NCBI GenBank assembly: GCA_013043825.1
Contig: JABDNM010000003.1
Span: 1 to 33,523 of the forward strand
DNA from: Flavobacteriaceae bacterium
Lineage (GTDB): Bacteria > Bacteroidota > Bacteroidia > Flavobacteriales > Flavobacteriaceae
Direction: 5' to 3'
Length of the DNA stretch: 33,523 nt
The notes below the pieces were generated by a model, which worked only from the letters and a program-made list of their open reading frames with translations, was not told where the DNA came from and ran no database searches. Of the stretch, positions 8,635-15,782 are shown piece after piece. Positions within the stretch are counted from its first letter, which is position 1. Each line of letters starts with the position of its first letter. The translations under genes and the position numbers were made by a program.

Positions 8635-9501
8635 ATGGCTTGGTTTAAAAGAACAAAGAAGGGAATACAGACCCCTACCGAAGAAAAAAAAGATGTACCA
8701 AAAGGATTATGGTACAAATCTCCTACCGGAAAGATCGTAGATGCGGAGGAACTGGAAAAGAACTTTTATGTAAGCCCCGAAGACGGATATCATGTTCGCA
8801 TTGGTAGTAAGGAATATTTTGAGATCCTCTTTGATGATAATAAATTTACCGAGTTGGATAAGAACCTCACCTCCAAGGATCCACTAGAATTCGAAGACAA
8901 CAAAAAATATACAGATCGACTTAAGGCCGCACAAGAGAAGACTGGTTTAAAAGATGCTGTTCGAACGGCGGTTGGGAAGTCAATGGGTGAGAATTTGGTA
9001 ATTGCCTGCATGGATTTCAGTTTTATTGGTGGCTCCATGGGATCTGTGGTGGGAGAAAAGATAGCTCGTGCTGCAGACTATGCCTTAAAAAATAACACCC
9101 CTTTCCTCATCATTTCAAAAAGTGGGGGCGCCCGTATGATGGAAGCAGCATTGTCTTTAATGCAGTTGGCTAAAACCAGTGCGAAGCTTGCACAATTGGC
9201 GGAGGCTAAAATCCCCTATATTTCACTTTGTACAGACCCCACAACGGGAGGTACCACTGCATCGTTTGCCATGTTGGGTGATATCAATATCAGTGAGCCG
9301 GGTGCGTTGATCGGATTTGCCGGTCCTCGCGTTGTAAGAGATACTACGGGTAAAGAATTACCTGAAGGATTTCAGACTGCAGAATTTGTGCAGGATCATG
9401 GCTTCCTGGATTTTATCAGTCATCGCAAAGACCTGAAGCGAAACATCAACCTCTATCTGGATTTGATCCTAAATAGGCCGCTTCGGGAAAAGACAGCATA
9501 A
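8635..9501 (+). CDS. accD: Acetyl-CoA carboxylase carboxyltransferase subunit beta
   Basis: This subunit, with AccA, moves the carboxyl group from carboxybiotin to acetyl-CoA to give malonyl-CoA for fatty acid synthesis. Its 288 residues fit the family, and the crotonase-like core is intact: [14 protein letters not shown], the oxyanion loop [25 protein letters not shown] and [11 protein letters not shown]. The N-terminal region aligns with the AccD zinc ribbon (GLWYK... and YVSPEDGYH), but all four cysteine positions are replaced: S29, G32, S47 and D50. The zinc site is therefore lost although the surrounding fold sequence is kept. I recall the same loss in other flavobacterial AccD proteins, so it is probably a clade trait and not damage here. 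Confidence 0.95.
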   Translation: MAWFKRTKKGIQTPTEEKKDVPKGLWYKSPTGKIVDAEELEKNFYVSPEDGYHVRIGSKEYFEILFDDNKFTELDKNLTSKDPLEFEDNKKYTDRLKAAQEKTGLKDAVRTAVGKSMGENLVIACMDFSFIGGSMGSVVGEKIARAADYALKNNTPFLIISKSGGARMMEAALSLMQLAKTSAKLAQLAEAKIPYISLCTDPTTGGTTASFAMLGDINISEPGALIGFAGPRVVRDTTGKELPEGFQTAEFVQDHGFLDFISHRKDLKRNINLYLDLILNRPLREKTA

Positions 9502-9550
9502 AAAAGCGCCCCGAATCGACAATTTGCATGTCGGCAGGGACGCCTTCCTT
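9501..9550. terminator. Terminator hairpin between accD and the lipoprotein gene
   Basis: Left arm 9506-9512 (GCGCCCC) pairs with 9537-9543 (GGGACGC) with one mismatch, and an inner TCGACA/TGTCGG partly pairs. A-rich and T-rich flanks make it a plausible shared terminator for accD (plus) and the convergent lipoprotein (minus). Confidence 0.55.
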
Positions 9551-9575
9551 CCATAAAAAAAACTAACCAACCTAC

Positions 9576-10406
9576 TTAGTTTAGAATAATGGTGATCTCC
9601 ACCCCGTTTACGGTGAGGATCGCGATGTTATCGCAGGTACCATCTCCAAAATCCAAGTTTCCATTTCCATTGTTTCTTGTGATCTCAATCTCTCCACTTA
9701 CAAAGTGTGGACAAGTTGCTTCTCGACGTAATGGCACAGTAACCAGGGCATCATGGGTAAATCCTGTACTCACTTCGATCTGGCGATCTCCTGTGATCAA
9801 AAATACATTATCCATCCAGGTACCACTTCCAACACCTTCGATCCATTCAGCCACACGGGTACCGGTAACATTGGCTATAACTCCGCTAGGGAATGTAATT
9901 TGAAGATCTTTGTTCACCGTTGACTGTGGATTTCCGTTTGCGTTGTTTCGTTCACGATAGATAGTGGCGCCGCCGGCTACTTCCTTGCTATTATAGGTGA
10001 AGTCTTCAAAAACGACTGTAATAGTCCTGGTACCGGCCACTACGGGGCCATAGGTTAAATTAATGATCCCAGAAACGATCGCGCCGTTGTTCAATTGGCA
10101 ACCAAAGCCAAAATCGAGCGTAACGAAGGTCACACCGTTCTCAAAACTGATGGTGATGGTTACACAATCGGTAAATAAACTGGCAGTTCTGCCATCGTCT
10201 TCTTCATTTTCGGCATAGGCCATTTCAACAATACTTAGCACTTCATCGGTTGTCATTTCTGCCTCGGCAGTTTGCCTGGTCTGATCGGCTGTAATCGCCG
10301 GAGATTCGTCAGCGACCGTGGCAGTTTCATCCTTGCTACAAGACGTAACGAGTAATGAAATTGACAAGATGGTCAGCATTCCAATTTTCAATCCAAAAGA
10401 TTTCAT
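9576..10406 (-). CDS. Lipoprotein of unknown function, paralogue 1
   Basis: I do not recognise a named family. The 276-residue protein has a lipoprotein signal with lipobox LVTSC (cysteine near residue 23), then a low-complexity acidic/threonine-rich linker, then a domain rich in beta strands with many glycine and asparagine residues. Cysteines recur in DCVTITI, FGCQLNNGAIVSG, ATCPHFVSGEIEI and GTCDN. All four are also in the neighbour at 10551-11372, with the same spacing of blocks, so the two genes are tandem duplicates. It is likely exported and anchored by lipid. The gap to the neighbour contains a terminator, so the pair may be transcribed separately. Confidence 0.8.
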   Translation of the reverse strand: MKSFGLKIGMLTILSISLLVTSCSKDETATVADESPAITADQTRQTAEAEMTTDEVLSIVEMAYAENEEDDGRTASLFTDCVTITISFENGVTFVTLDFGFGCQLNNGAIVSGIINLTYGPVVAGTRTITVVFEDFTYNSKEVAGGATIYRERNNANGNPQSTVNKDLQITFPSGVIANVTGTRVAEWIEGVGSGTWMDNVFLITGDRQIEVSTGFTHDALVTVPLRREATCPHFVSGEIEITRNNGNGNLDFGDGTCDNIAILTVNGVEITIILN

Positions 10407-10501
10407 AGTGTTTATATTTAAGAGTTTTGTGCTTCTATGACTGCGGATTAAGTGAAAGGTTTAATTTTTTGTTAAAATTTTTTATTCTATTGTCCAAAAA
10501 C

Positions 10502-10529
10502 AAAAAAAGCCACTCGGATGGAGTGGCTT
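10502..10529 (-). terminator. Rho-independent terminator behind lipoprotein paralogue 2
   Basis: AAGCCACTC (10507-10515) pairs perfectly with GAGTGGCTT (10521-10529) around a 5-nt loop. Read on the minus strand it is followed by a run of T (10508-10502). It lies just after the stop codon at 10551. Confidence 0.88.
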
Positions 10530-10550
10530 AAATTTCAGTATTAATAGGTG

Positions 10551-11372
10551 CTACAGGAAAATTGGATAGTCTGTACCGTTGATGTTAATGACGGCATTAT
10601 TATCACAAGTTCCGGGTCCGTAATCCAGAGATCCGGTAAAGCCATCTTGTGTGACCTCGATTATTCCACTTACGAAATAAAGACAATTCAGTTTTCTCAC
10701 GAGTGTTTCAACCACTTCGCCATTTCGTTCAAATCCATTCGAAAATGTAGTATTCCAGTTCCCGTTGATGTGATACACATTATCCAACCAGGTTCCGGAG
10801 CCTATTCCTTCAACCCATTCGGCTATCCGCAATCCGGTACGCGTAGCGGTTACTGCGGTGTTTGGAAAACTTACCACGATGGTCTCATTCACCGTTGAAG
10901 ATGGATTTCCGTTCGAATTGGAAATTTCACGTAATATCTCTCCTCCGCCTGTAACTCCGTTTCCATTATATGTGAAGTCCTGGAAGCTGTAATCGATGGT
11001 CCGCGTTCCTTCAACAATAGCTCCATATTCCATCAAAATGACACCGGACACTATTGCCCCGTTGTTCAACTCACAGGAAGCCCCAAAATCCAGGGTTATT
11101 GTGCCGCCATTGCCATTGGAATTGATCGTGATCACCGTACACTCTGGAAATAATGAGACAAGGGGCGAACGCCCATTCTCTCCTTCCTCATATCCGTTTT
11201 CCAGAATATTGAGGGTTCCATCTACGGTAGCGTCGGTCTTAGCCGCCAGAACAGCATTCTCTGCCGAAAAATTGACCGTGGTTTGATTATCGTCGTCCTT
11301 ATTACATGCTGTAAGTAAAATACTTAAGCCGAACGCACAGGCAAGGCCTGTTCTTATCAGAATTCTTTTCAT
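10551..11372 (-). CDS. Lipoprotein of unknown function, paralogue 2
   Basis: This 273-residue protein is paralogous to the gene at 9576-10406. I start it at the ATG at 11372, which begins MKRILIRTGLACAFGL and reaches the lipobox LLTAC; the frame opens 11 codons earlier without signal-peptide character. After a short acidic linker come the same blocks as in the paralogue: TLDFGASCELNNGAIVSG, EGTRTIDYSFQDFTYNG, SNGNPSSTVNE, LRIAEWVEGIGSGTWLDNVY and PGTCDN. The four cysteines are conserved. This region reads as beta-rich and probably forms one compact extracytoplasmic domain. No catalytic motif is seen and the function is unknown. It has its own downstream terminator. Confidence 0.8.
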   Translation of the reverse strand: MKRILIRTGLACAFGLSILLTACNKDDDNQTTVNFSAENAVLAAKTDATVDGTLNILENGYEEGENGRSPLVSLFPECTVITINSNGNGGTITLDFGASCELNNGAIVSGVILMEYGAIVEGTRTIDYSFQDFTYNGNGVTGGGEILREISNSNGNPSSTVNETIVVSFPNTAVTATRTGLRIAEWVEGIGSGTWLDNVYHINGNWNTTFSNGFERNGEVVETLVRKLNCLYFVSGIIEVTQDGFTGSLDYGPGTCDNNAVININGTDYPIFL

Positions 11373-11479
11373 GTTTGGTAAATTTGGGTTATTACTTGGT
11401 GCCAAATAAACGAAAAATTCGGAATTTAAGTATTTGAAACTTAACTTATTTTAACAACGGGATTGTCAAGAAGTTTTTT

Positions 11480-11487
11480 TACTTTTG
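11480..11487 (+). promoter_or_regulatory. Predicted rpsO -7 element
   Basis: TACTTTTG matches TAnnTTTG and lies 57 nt before the S15 ATG. This also argues against translation from the TTG at 11485, which lies inside the element. Confidence 0.6.
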
Positions 11488-11544
11488 CAGCCTAATTACC
11501 ACGAAGGTAGTTGGGTACATAAAAATCATTTAAATAATATTGGC

Positions 11545-11814
11545 ATGTATTTATCACCAAAAGAGAAAGAAAAGATCTTTAAAAAGCACGGAAAGTCCGC
11601 CAAGGACACGGGCTCTGCAGAAGGTCAGATCGCGTTGTTCACCCATCGAATCGATCACTTAACAAAGCATTTAAAAACCAACCACAAGGATTATAACACC
11701 GAACGATCCCTGGTGAAGTTGGTAGGAAAACGACGCTCGTTACTTGATTACCTCATGAAGAAGGATATTATGAGATACCGTGCGATCGTTAAAGAATTAG
11801 GATTACGTAAGTAA
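11545..11814 (+). CDS. rpsO: 30S ribosomal protein S15
   Basis: This primary 16S rRNA-binding protein of the small subunit is 89 aa from the ATG at 11545 (MYLSPKEKEKIFKKHG), exactly the normal length. The frame is open upstream to a TTG at 11485, but those 20 codons cover the promoter and are not S15-like. The conserved core is present: GSAEGQIALFTHRIDHLTKHLK, then HKDYNTERSLVKLVGKRRSLLDYL and the C-terminal RYRAIVKELGLRK. It is followed by a terminator and then pnp, the same rpsO-pnp order as in many bacteria, including Escherichia coli. Confidence 0.97.
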   Translation: MYLSPKEKEKIFKKHGKSAKDTGSAEGQIALFTHRIDHLTKHLKTNHKDYNTERSLVKLVGKRRSLLDYLMKKDIMRYRAIVKELGLRK

Positions 11815-11825
11815 GAATATAGTAG

Positions 11826-11848
11826 AGGGGGCTTTTTTAGCCCCTTTT
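11826..11848 (+). terminator. Terminator behind rpsO
   Basis: GGGGGCT (11827-11833) pairs with AGCCCCT (11839-11845) around a 5-nt T loop, followed by more T. Read-through into pnp may still occur, since I see no TAnnTTTG in the pnp leader. Confidence 0.8.
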
Positions 11849-11858
11849 ATGTTTTTTT

Positions 11859-11875
11859 CTGAAGAAATTCTTCAG
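11859..11875 (+). promoter_or_regulatory. Palindromic hairpin in the pnp leader
   Basis: CTGAAGAA and TTCTTCAG face each other around a single A, a near-perfect 17-nt palindrome just after the rpsO terminator. It could be an RNA hairpin or a protein-binding dyad. Confidence 0.4.
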
Positions 11876-11967
11876 ATTAACAGAAAAGCTACCCTTAGGT
11901 TTTTCATTGGTCACCACAACAACACAACAACGAACGGTTCGAAGACCGGGCCGAGACCAAATGAATT

Positions 11968-11992
11968 GTACTCAAGCCACTGCTTGTAGTAC
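11968..11992 (+). promoter_or_regulatory. Stem-loop just upstream of pnp
   Basis: GTACT pairs with AGTAC and CAAGC with GCTTG, with one bulged T and a CACT loop: ten base pairs in 25 nt. The structure ends 19 nt before the pnp ATG, so it could affect ribosome access or offer a site for PNPase self-control. The structure is seen; the role is inferred. Confidence 0.45.
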
Positions 11993-12011
11993 GTAATGAA
12001 AAACAATAATA

Positions 12012-14228
12012 ATGATACCTAAAGTATTTAAAGAGGTCATTGACCTTGGTGACGGTAGAGAGATCTCTATCGAAACCGGAAAATTAGCCAAGCAGGCACA
12101 TGGCTCTGTCGTGGTGCAATCTGGTAAATGTATGATGCTTTGTACCGTAGTTTCAAACTACGAACAAAAGGACCTGGATTTTCTCCCTTTAACAGTAGAT
12201 TACCGTGAAAAATTTGCAGCATCCGGACGTTATCCCGGAGGTTTCTTTAAAAGAGAAGCAAGACCAAGTGACGGGGAAATTTTGACCATGCGCCTTGTAG
12301 ACCGTGTATTACGTCCACTATTCCCAAAAGACTATCACTCGGAAACCCAGGTGATGATCCAGCTTATGTCTCATGATGATGATGTCATGCCTGATGCTAT
12401 GGCTGGACTAGCAGCCTCTGCGGCGATTCAATTGTCGGATTTCCCATTCGAATGCGCTATTTCTGAATGTAGAGTGGGTCGTGTGGATGGTAAATTAGTG
12501 ATCAATCCTACCCGTGCTCAATTGCTGGAAAGCGATATCGATATGATGATAGGTGCGTCTGCAGATTCTGTGATGATGGTGGAAGGCGAAATGAAAGAGA
12601 TCTCGGAAGAAGAAATGACCGAAGCTATCAAATTTGCCCACGAAGCCATCAAGGAGCAGGTTGCCGCGCAAATGCGGTTGGCAGATGCCTTTGGAAGAAA
12701 AGAAGTTCGTGAGTATGAAGGTGCTGCGGAAGACGAAACCCTGGAGAAGAAGATCCACGACATGGCTTACGATAAAGTATATGCTGTGGCAAAAGCAGGA
12801 TCATCCAAACAGGAAAGAAGCCTGGCATTTTCAGAGATAAAGGAAGAGATTAAAGCTACCTTTTCTGAAGAAGAATTGGAAGAAATGGGAGACCTGGTTT
12901 CCAACTATTACTATAAAGCCGAAAAAGCGGCGATTCGTGACCTTACATTGAACGAAGGATCACGATTGGACGGAAGAAAGACCGATGAAATAAGACCGAT
13001 CTGGTGTGAAGTGGACTATTTGCCATCTACACATGGCTCGTCCGTCTTTACACGTGGGGAAACTCAGGCATTGGCAACCGTGACCCTGGGAACTTCACGA
13101 GAAGCCAATCAAATCGATATGCCTTCTTTTGAAGGAGAAGAAACATTCTACCTCCACTATAACTTCCCTCCGTTTTGTACTGGAGAAGCAAGACCTATCC
13201 GTGGAACTTCCAGAAGAGAAGTAGGACATGGAAATTTGGCGCAGCGCGCACTTAAAAATATGATCCCGGAAGATTGTCCGTATACTGTACGTGTGGTTTC
13301 TGAAGTGTTGGAGTCCAATGGTTCCTCATCCATGGCGACCGTTTGTAGCGGAACCATGGCCTTGATGGATGCAGGGGTTCAAATGACAAAACCAGTATCG
13401 GGGATCGCTATGGGTTTAATTTCCGACGGAGATTCTGGTAAATATGCTGTACTGAGTGATATTCTTGGAGACGAGGATCACCTGGGAGATATGGACTTCA
13501 AAGTAACCGGTACTGCCGATGGGATAACAGCCTGTCAAATGGATATTAAGGTGAAAGGACTGAGCTATGAGATCTTGGTCAATGCCTTGAAACAAGCCAG
13601 AGATGGAAGACTTCATATCCTTGAAAAATTGACTGAGACTATTGCAGCTCCTAATGCAGACGTTAAACCTCATGCCCCGAAGATGGTTACTACAACTATC
13701 CCGAATGAGTTTATCGGTGCTCTTATAGGACCTGGAGGTAAAGTAATTCAGGAACTTCAGAAAGAAACCAAAACTACGATCGTGATCAACGAGGATCCGG
13801 TGACGGAAGAAGGGATCGTTGAGATCCTGGGAACAGACCAGGCTGGTATCGATGCTGTTCTGGCGAAGATTGACTCCATAACTTTCCAACCGGAGGTAGG
13901 AAGCATTTATGAAGTTCGAGTGATCAAGATGCTCGACTTTGGCGCGGTGGTAGAATATGTGGAAGCACCCGGAAACGAGGTCTTACTGCATGTTTCTGAA
14001 TTAGCCTGGGAACGCACCGAAAACGTGAGTGACGTAGTGAATATGGGTGATGTGTTCGACGTGAAGTACTTTGGACTAGACAAACGTACTCGCAAAGAGA
14101 AGGTGTCTAGAAAGGCATTGTTGCCAAAGCCGGAAGGATATGTCGATCGCCCAAAACGTGACGATCGCGGGAATAATCGTGGTCGCGATAATCGCGGACG
14201 TGACAACCGAAATCGAGACCGAAAATAA
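12012..14228 (+). CDS. pnp: Polyribonucleotide nucleotidyltransferase (PNPase)
   Basis: This trimeric 3'-to-5' exoribonuclease degrades RNA using phosphate and is a main part of mRNA turnover. The 738 residues show the standard order: a first RNase PH-like domain ([17 protein letters not shown], then [11 protein letters not shown]), an alpha-helical linker, and a second RNase PH domain. The second contains [15 protein letters not shown] and the catalytic acidic run [19 protein letters not shown]. These are followed by a KH domain ([16 protein letters not shown]) and an S1 domain ([20 protein letters not shown]). The tail is rich in Arg, Asp and Asn ([16 protein letters not shown]), a common flavobacterial extension that may help RNA binding. 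The leader of about 160 nt is structured, and a strong terminator follows. Confidence 0.97.
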   Translation: MIPKVFKEVIDLGDGREISIETGKLAKQAHGSVVVQSGKCMMLCTVVSNYEQKDLDFLPLTVDYREKFAASGRYPGGFFKREARPSDGEILTMRLVDRVLRPLFPKDYHSETQVMIQLMSHDDDVMPDAMAGLAASAAIQLSDFPFECAISECRVGRVDGKLVINPTRAQLLESDIDMMIGASADSVMMVEGEMKEISEEEMTEAIKFAHEAIKEQVAAQMRLADAFGRKEVREYEGAAEDETLEKKIHDMAYDKVYAVAKAGSSKQERSLAFSEIKEEIKATFSEEELEEMGDLVSNYYYKAEKAAIRDLTLNEGSRLDGRKTDEIRPIWCEVDYLPSTHGSSVFTRGETQALATVTLGTSREANQIDMPSFEGEETFYLHYNFPPFCTGEARPIRGTSRREVGHGNLAQRALKNMIPEDCPYTVRVVSEVLESNGSSSMATVCSGTMALMDAGVQMTKPVSGIAMGLISDGDSGKYAVLSDILGDEDHLGDMDFKVTGTADGITACQMDIKVKGLSYEILVNALKQARDGRLHILEKLTETIAAPNADVKPHAPKMVTTTIPNEFIGALIGPGGKVIQELQKETKTTIVINEDPVTEEGIVEILGTDQAGIDAVLAKIDSITFQPEVGSIYEVRVIKMLDFGAVVEYVEAPGNEVLLHVSELAWERTENVSDVVNMGDVFDVKYFGLDKRTRKEKVSRKALLPKPEGYVDRPKRDDRGNNRGRDNRGRDNRNRDRK

Positions 14229-14291
14229 GCCCGTATCACTTGATTTCAGTTGACTCATCGTTTAACTGACACCAGTTGATAACTAATTGTT

Positions 14292-14320
14292 AAAAAAGGC
14301 CACCCTTGGGTGGCCTTTTT
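14292..14320 (+). terminator. Rho-independent terminator behind pnp
   Basis: GGCCACCC (14298-14305) and GGGTGGCC (14308-14315) form a perfect stem with A before and a T run after. Confidence 0.92.
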
Positions 14321-14542
14321 CATTTGATTTAAATTGTCCTTAACTCGATAACTCGTTTATTTTCAAGACATTGATTTAGCTAATTCGTTGAAACGGGAAG
14401 TATTAAAGTGTTAAAGGTTCGCCATTTCTCTCCCTAAATTATCCCAAAAAATATCCAATTTACAACCAGTGCACTAAATTGATACTAATTAACAATAGCC
14501 TAACCCATCCCCAGCGGTCTAAGCTACTCTAAACCAGTCGAT
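14321..14542 (+). other. Non-coding gap between pnp and the small heat shock gene
   Basis: No convincing ORF, TAnnTTTG element or CIRCE-type inverted repeat is visible in this AT-rich stretch. It must carry the promoter of the following gene, but I cannot place it from motifs. Confidence 0.5.
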
Positions 14543-14953
14543 ATGGACAATTTAGTAGTATATTCCAATCAAAACGGAAATCCAAAACCGATTTCAAAAA
14601 CCTCTGAATCACAGAAAATTAAAAGCACTTTACGAGCCTGCAGTGTTGTAGTGGCCAATTTCTACGAAAACCATCATATGTATGAAATAAATATCATGGC
14701 CACCGGGTTTAAAGCCAAGCATTTTCAAATTCATGTAGTAGATGATATACTCATCATTAAAGCGAGGAAACGATTCAACAAAGATGAGTTTATCGACATG
14801 TTCAGGGGAAAATTCAATCTGAATTCCTTCAGCAGAAGGTTCCGGTTACCTGGAGAAGTTGATAGTAATCAGATCGAGTATGTATACAAGGAAGGAGTGT
14901 TAAAACTAGTACTCCCTAAGCGGGATTTTCCGCATTCACAAAAAGCTGACTAA
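14543..14953 (+). CDS. Small heat shock protein (Hsp20/alpha-crystallin family)
   Basis: This is a 136-residue, ATP-independent holdase-type chaperone. The alpha-crystallin domain covers roughly residues 45-130. It contains YEINIMATGFKAKHFQIHVVDD, LIIKARKR, then FSRRFRLPGEVDSNQIEYVYKEGVLKLVLPK, where GVLKLVLPK is the conserved A-x-x-x-n-G-v-L pattern with G and L kept. The N-terminal 40 residues are variable and polar. The C-terminal tail is short and lacks a clear I-x-I/V motif, so oligomer assembly may differ from the classical type. The gene stands alone with a terminator on each side. Confidence 0.85.
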   Translation: MDNLVVYSNQNGNPKPISKTSESQKIKSTLRACSVVVANFYENHHMYEINIMATGFKAKHFQIHVVDDILIIKARKRFNKDEFIDMFRGKFNLNSFSRRFRLPGEVDSNQIEYVYKEGVLKLVLPKRDFPHSQKAD

Positions 14954-14974
14954 TCTTTTCGCCCTCAACTTGCA

Positions 14975-15004
14975 AATGCCTTTCGATTGAAAGGCATTTT
15001 TTTA
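14975..15004 (+). terminator. Rho-independent terminator behind the Hsp20 gene
   Basis: AATGCCTTTC (14975-14984) and GAAAGGCATT (14989-14998) form a perfect 10-bp stem with a GATT loop, followed by a T run. In the reverse direction the T run is weak. Confidence 0.92.
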
Positions 15005-15019
15005 TTCCGGTAATTCAAT

Positions 15020-15517
15020 CTAAAAGCGTTTCCCAATGGAAACTCCTAATCGAGGGAATACCTCACTAATCACGTCGGTATTCAGGAAATTTCTTCCTGC
15101 TCCCCCAACGATCTCGGCCACCCAACCAGTTTTGGTAAGGAACTTCCCTCCTACGGCCAGTCCCGGTCCAAACCCCATTTCTTCCATGGAACTATTATCG
15201 TTGCGTTCTTCAGAAAAAACACCCACATTGCCCTCAACGAAAAAACCTGCGGCACGTTTTTGTCCGAAATACAATCGATAATACGGGATTGCAATTACAC
15301 TGTAATCGATGTCCTCATCGATGGCAAATGCAACCGAAAGTCCAACAGCCCCACCATCGTCTATCACACGCTCGTAGGTGATTTCGGGTAAACCGGCAAT
15401 GGCGTATCCCATGTTGATCTTGATTTCATTCTGCCCCTCAATGGTTGATTGGCTGGATGTTTGAGAAAGAATCAGGGTCGAATAAAACAGTAGCAAAGCG
15501 GACAAAATTGTCTTCAT
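15020..15517 (-). CDS. Small outer-membrane beta-barrel protein, function unknown
   Basis: This 165-residue protein has an N-terminal signal peptide (MKTILSALLLFYSTLILSQ) and then repeated amphipathic strands: EIKINMGYAIAGLPEITYERV, VGLSVAFAI, AIPYYRLYFG, AAGFFVEGNVGVFSE, GFGPGLAVGGKFL, WVAEIVGGAGRNF. It ends in RLGVSIGKRF with a terminal phenylalanine, the usual signal for barrel insertion. The size suggests an eight-stranded barrel of the OmpA/OmpX class. Similar small proteins in flavobacteria are often annotated only as DUF3575-like or porin-like; I cannot assign a substrate. It is convergent with the Hsp20 gene. Confidence 0.75.
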   Translation of the reverse strand: MKTILSALLLFYSTLILSQTSSQSTIEGQNEIKINMGYAIAGLPEITYERVIDDGGAVGLSVAFAIDEDIDYSVIAIPYYRLYFGQKRAAGFFVEGNVGVFSEERNDNSSMEEMGFGPGLAVGGKFLTKTGWVAEIVGGAGRNFLNTDVISEVFPRLGVSIGKRF

Positions 15518-15782
15518 AGGATCGATTTTAGGATTTACACGAAATTAGTCAGGTTCTTGAACCTATTAAAATTATTTCAATAAAAATTTGAATTATCGAT
15601 TTTTATTACCTGAAATCACTTGTAATCGTTGAATTTCTGGATAATAGCAACACAATGAAACTGTACAATACATGACAAATTCAAACAGCTTTTCAACAAA
15701 AGATTAGGTTTTTTGGAAAAAAGTTGTACTTTGCAGTTTGTAGGATTATTCCTTCATATTAACAAAAGTAGTCACGCCCCCG

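Noticed and set aside
11485-11544. N-terminal extension of S15 from a TTG
   Set aside because: The codon lies inside the TACTTTTG promoter element, and S15 normally begins at the ATG at 11545.
13416-13889. 157-codon ORF opposite pnp
   Set aside because: It is a shadow of the well-conserved pnp reading frame, with no motif or start context.
15710-15740. Promoter TACTTTG before the histidine kinase gene
   Set aside because: One base shorter than TAnnTTTG and with a poor -33 spacing; too weak to list as a feature.
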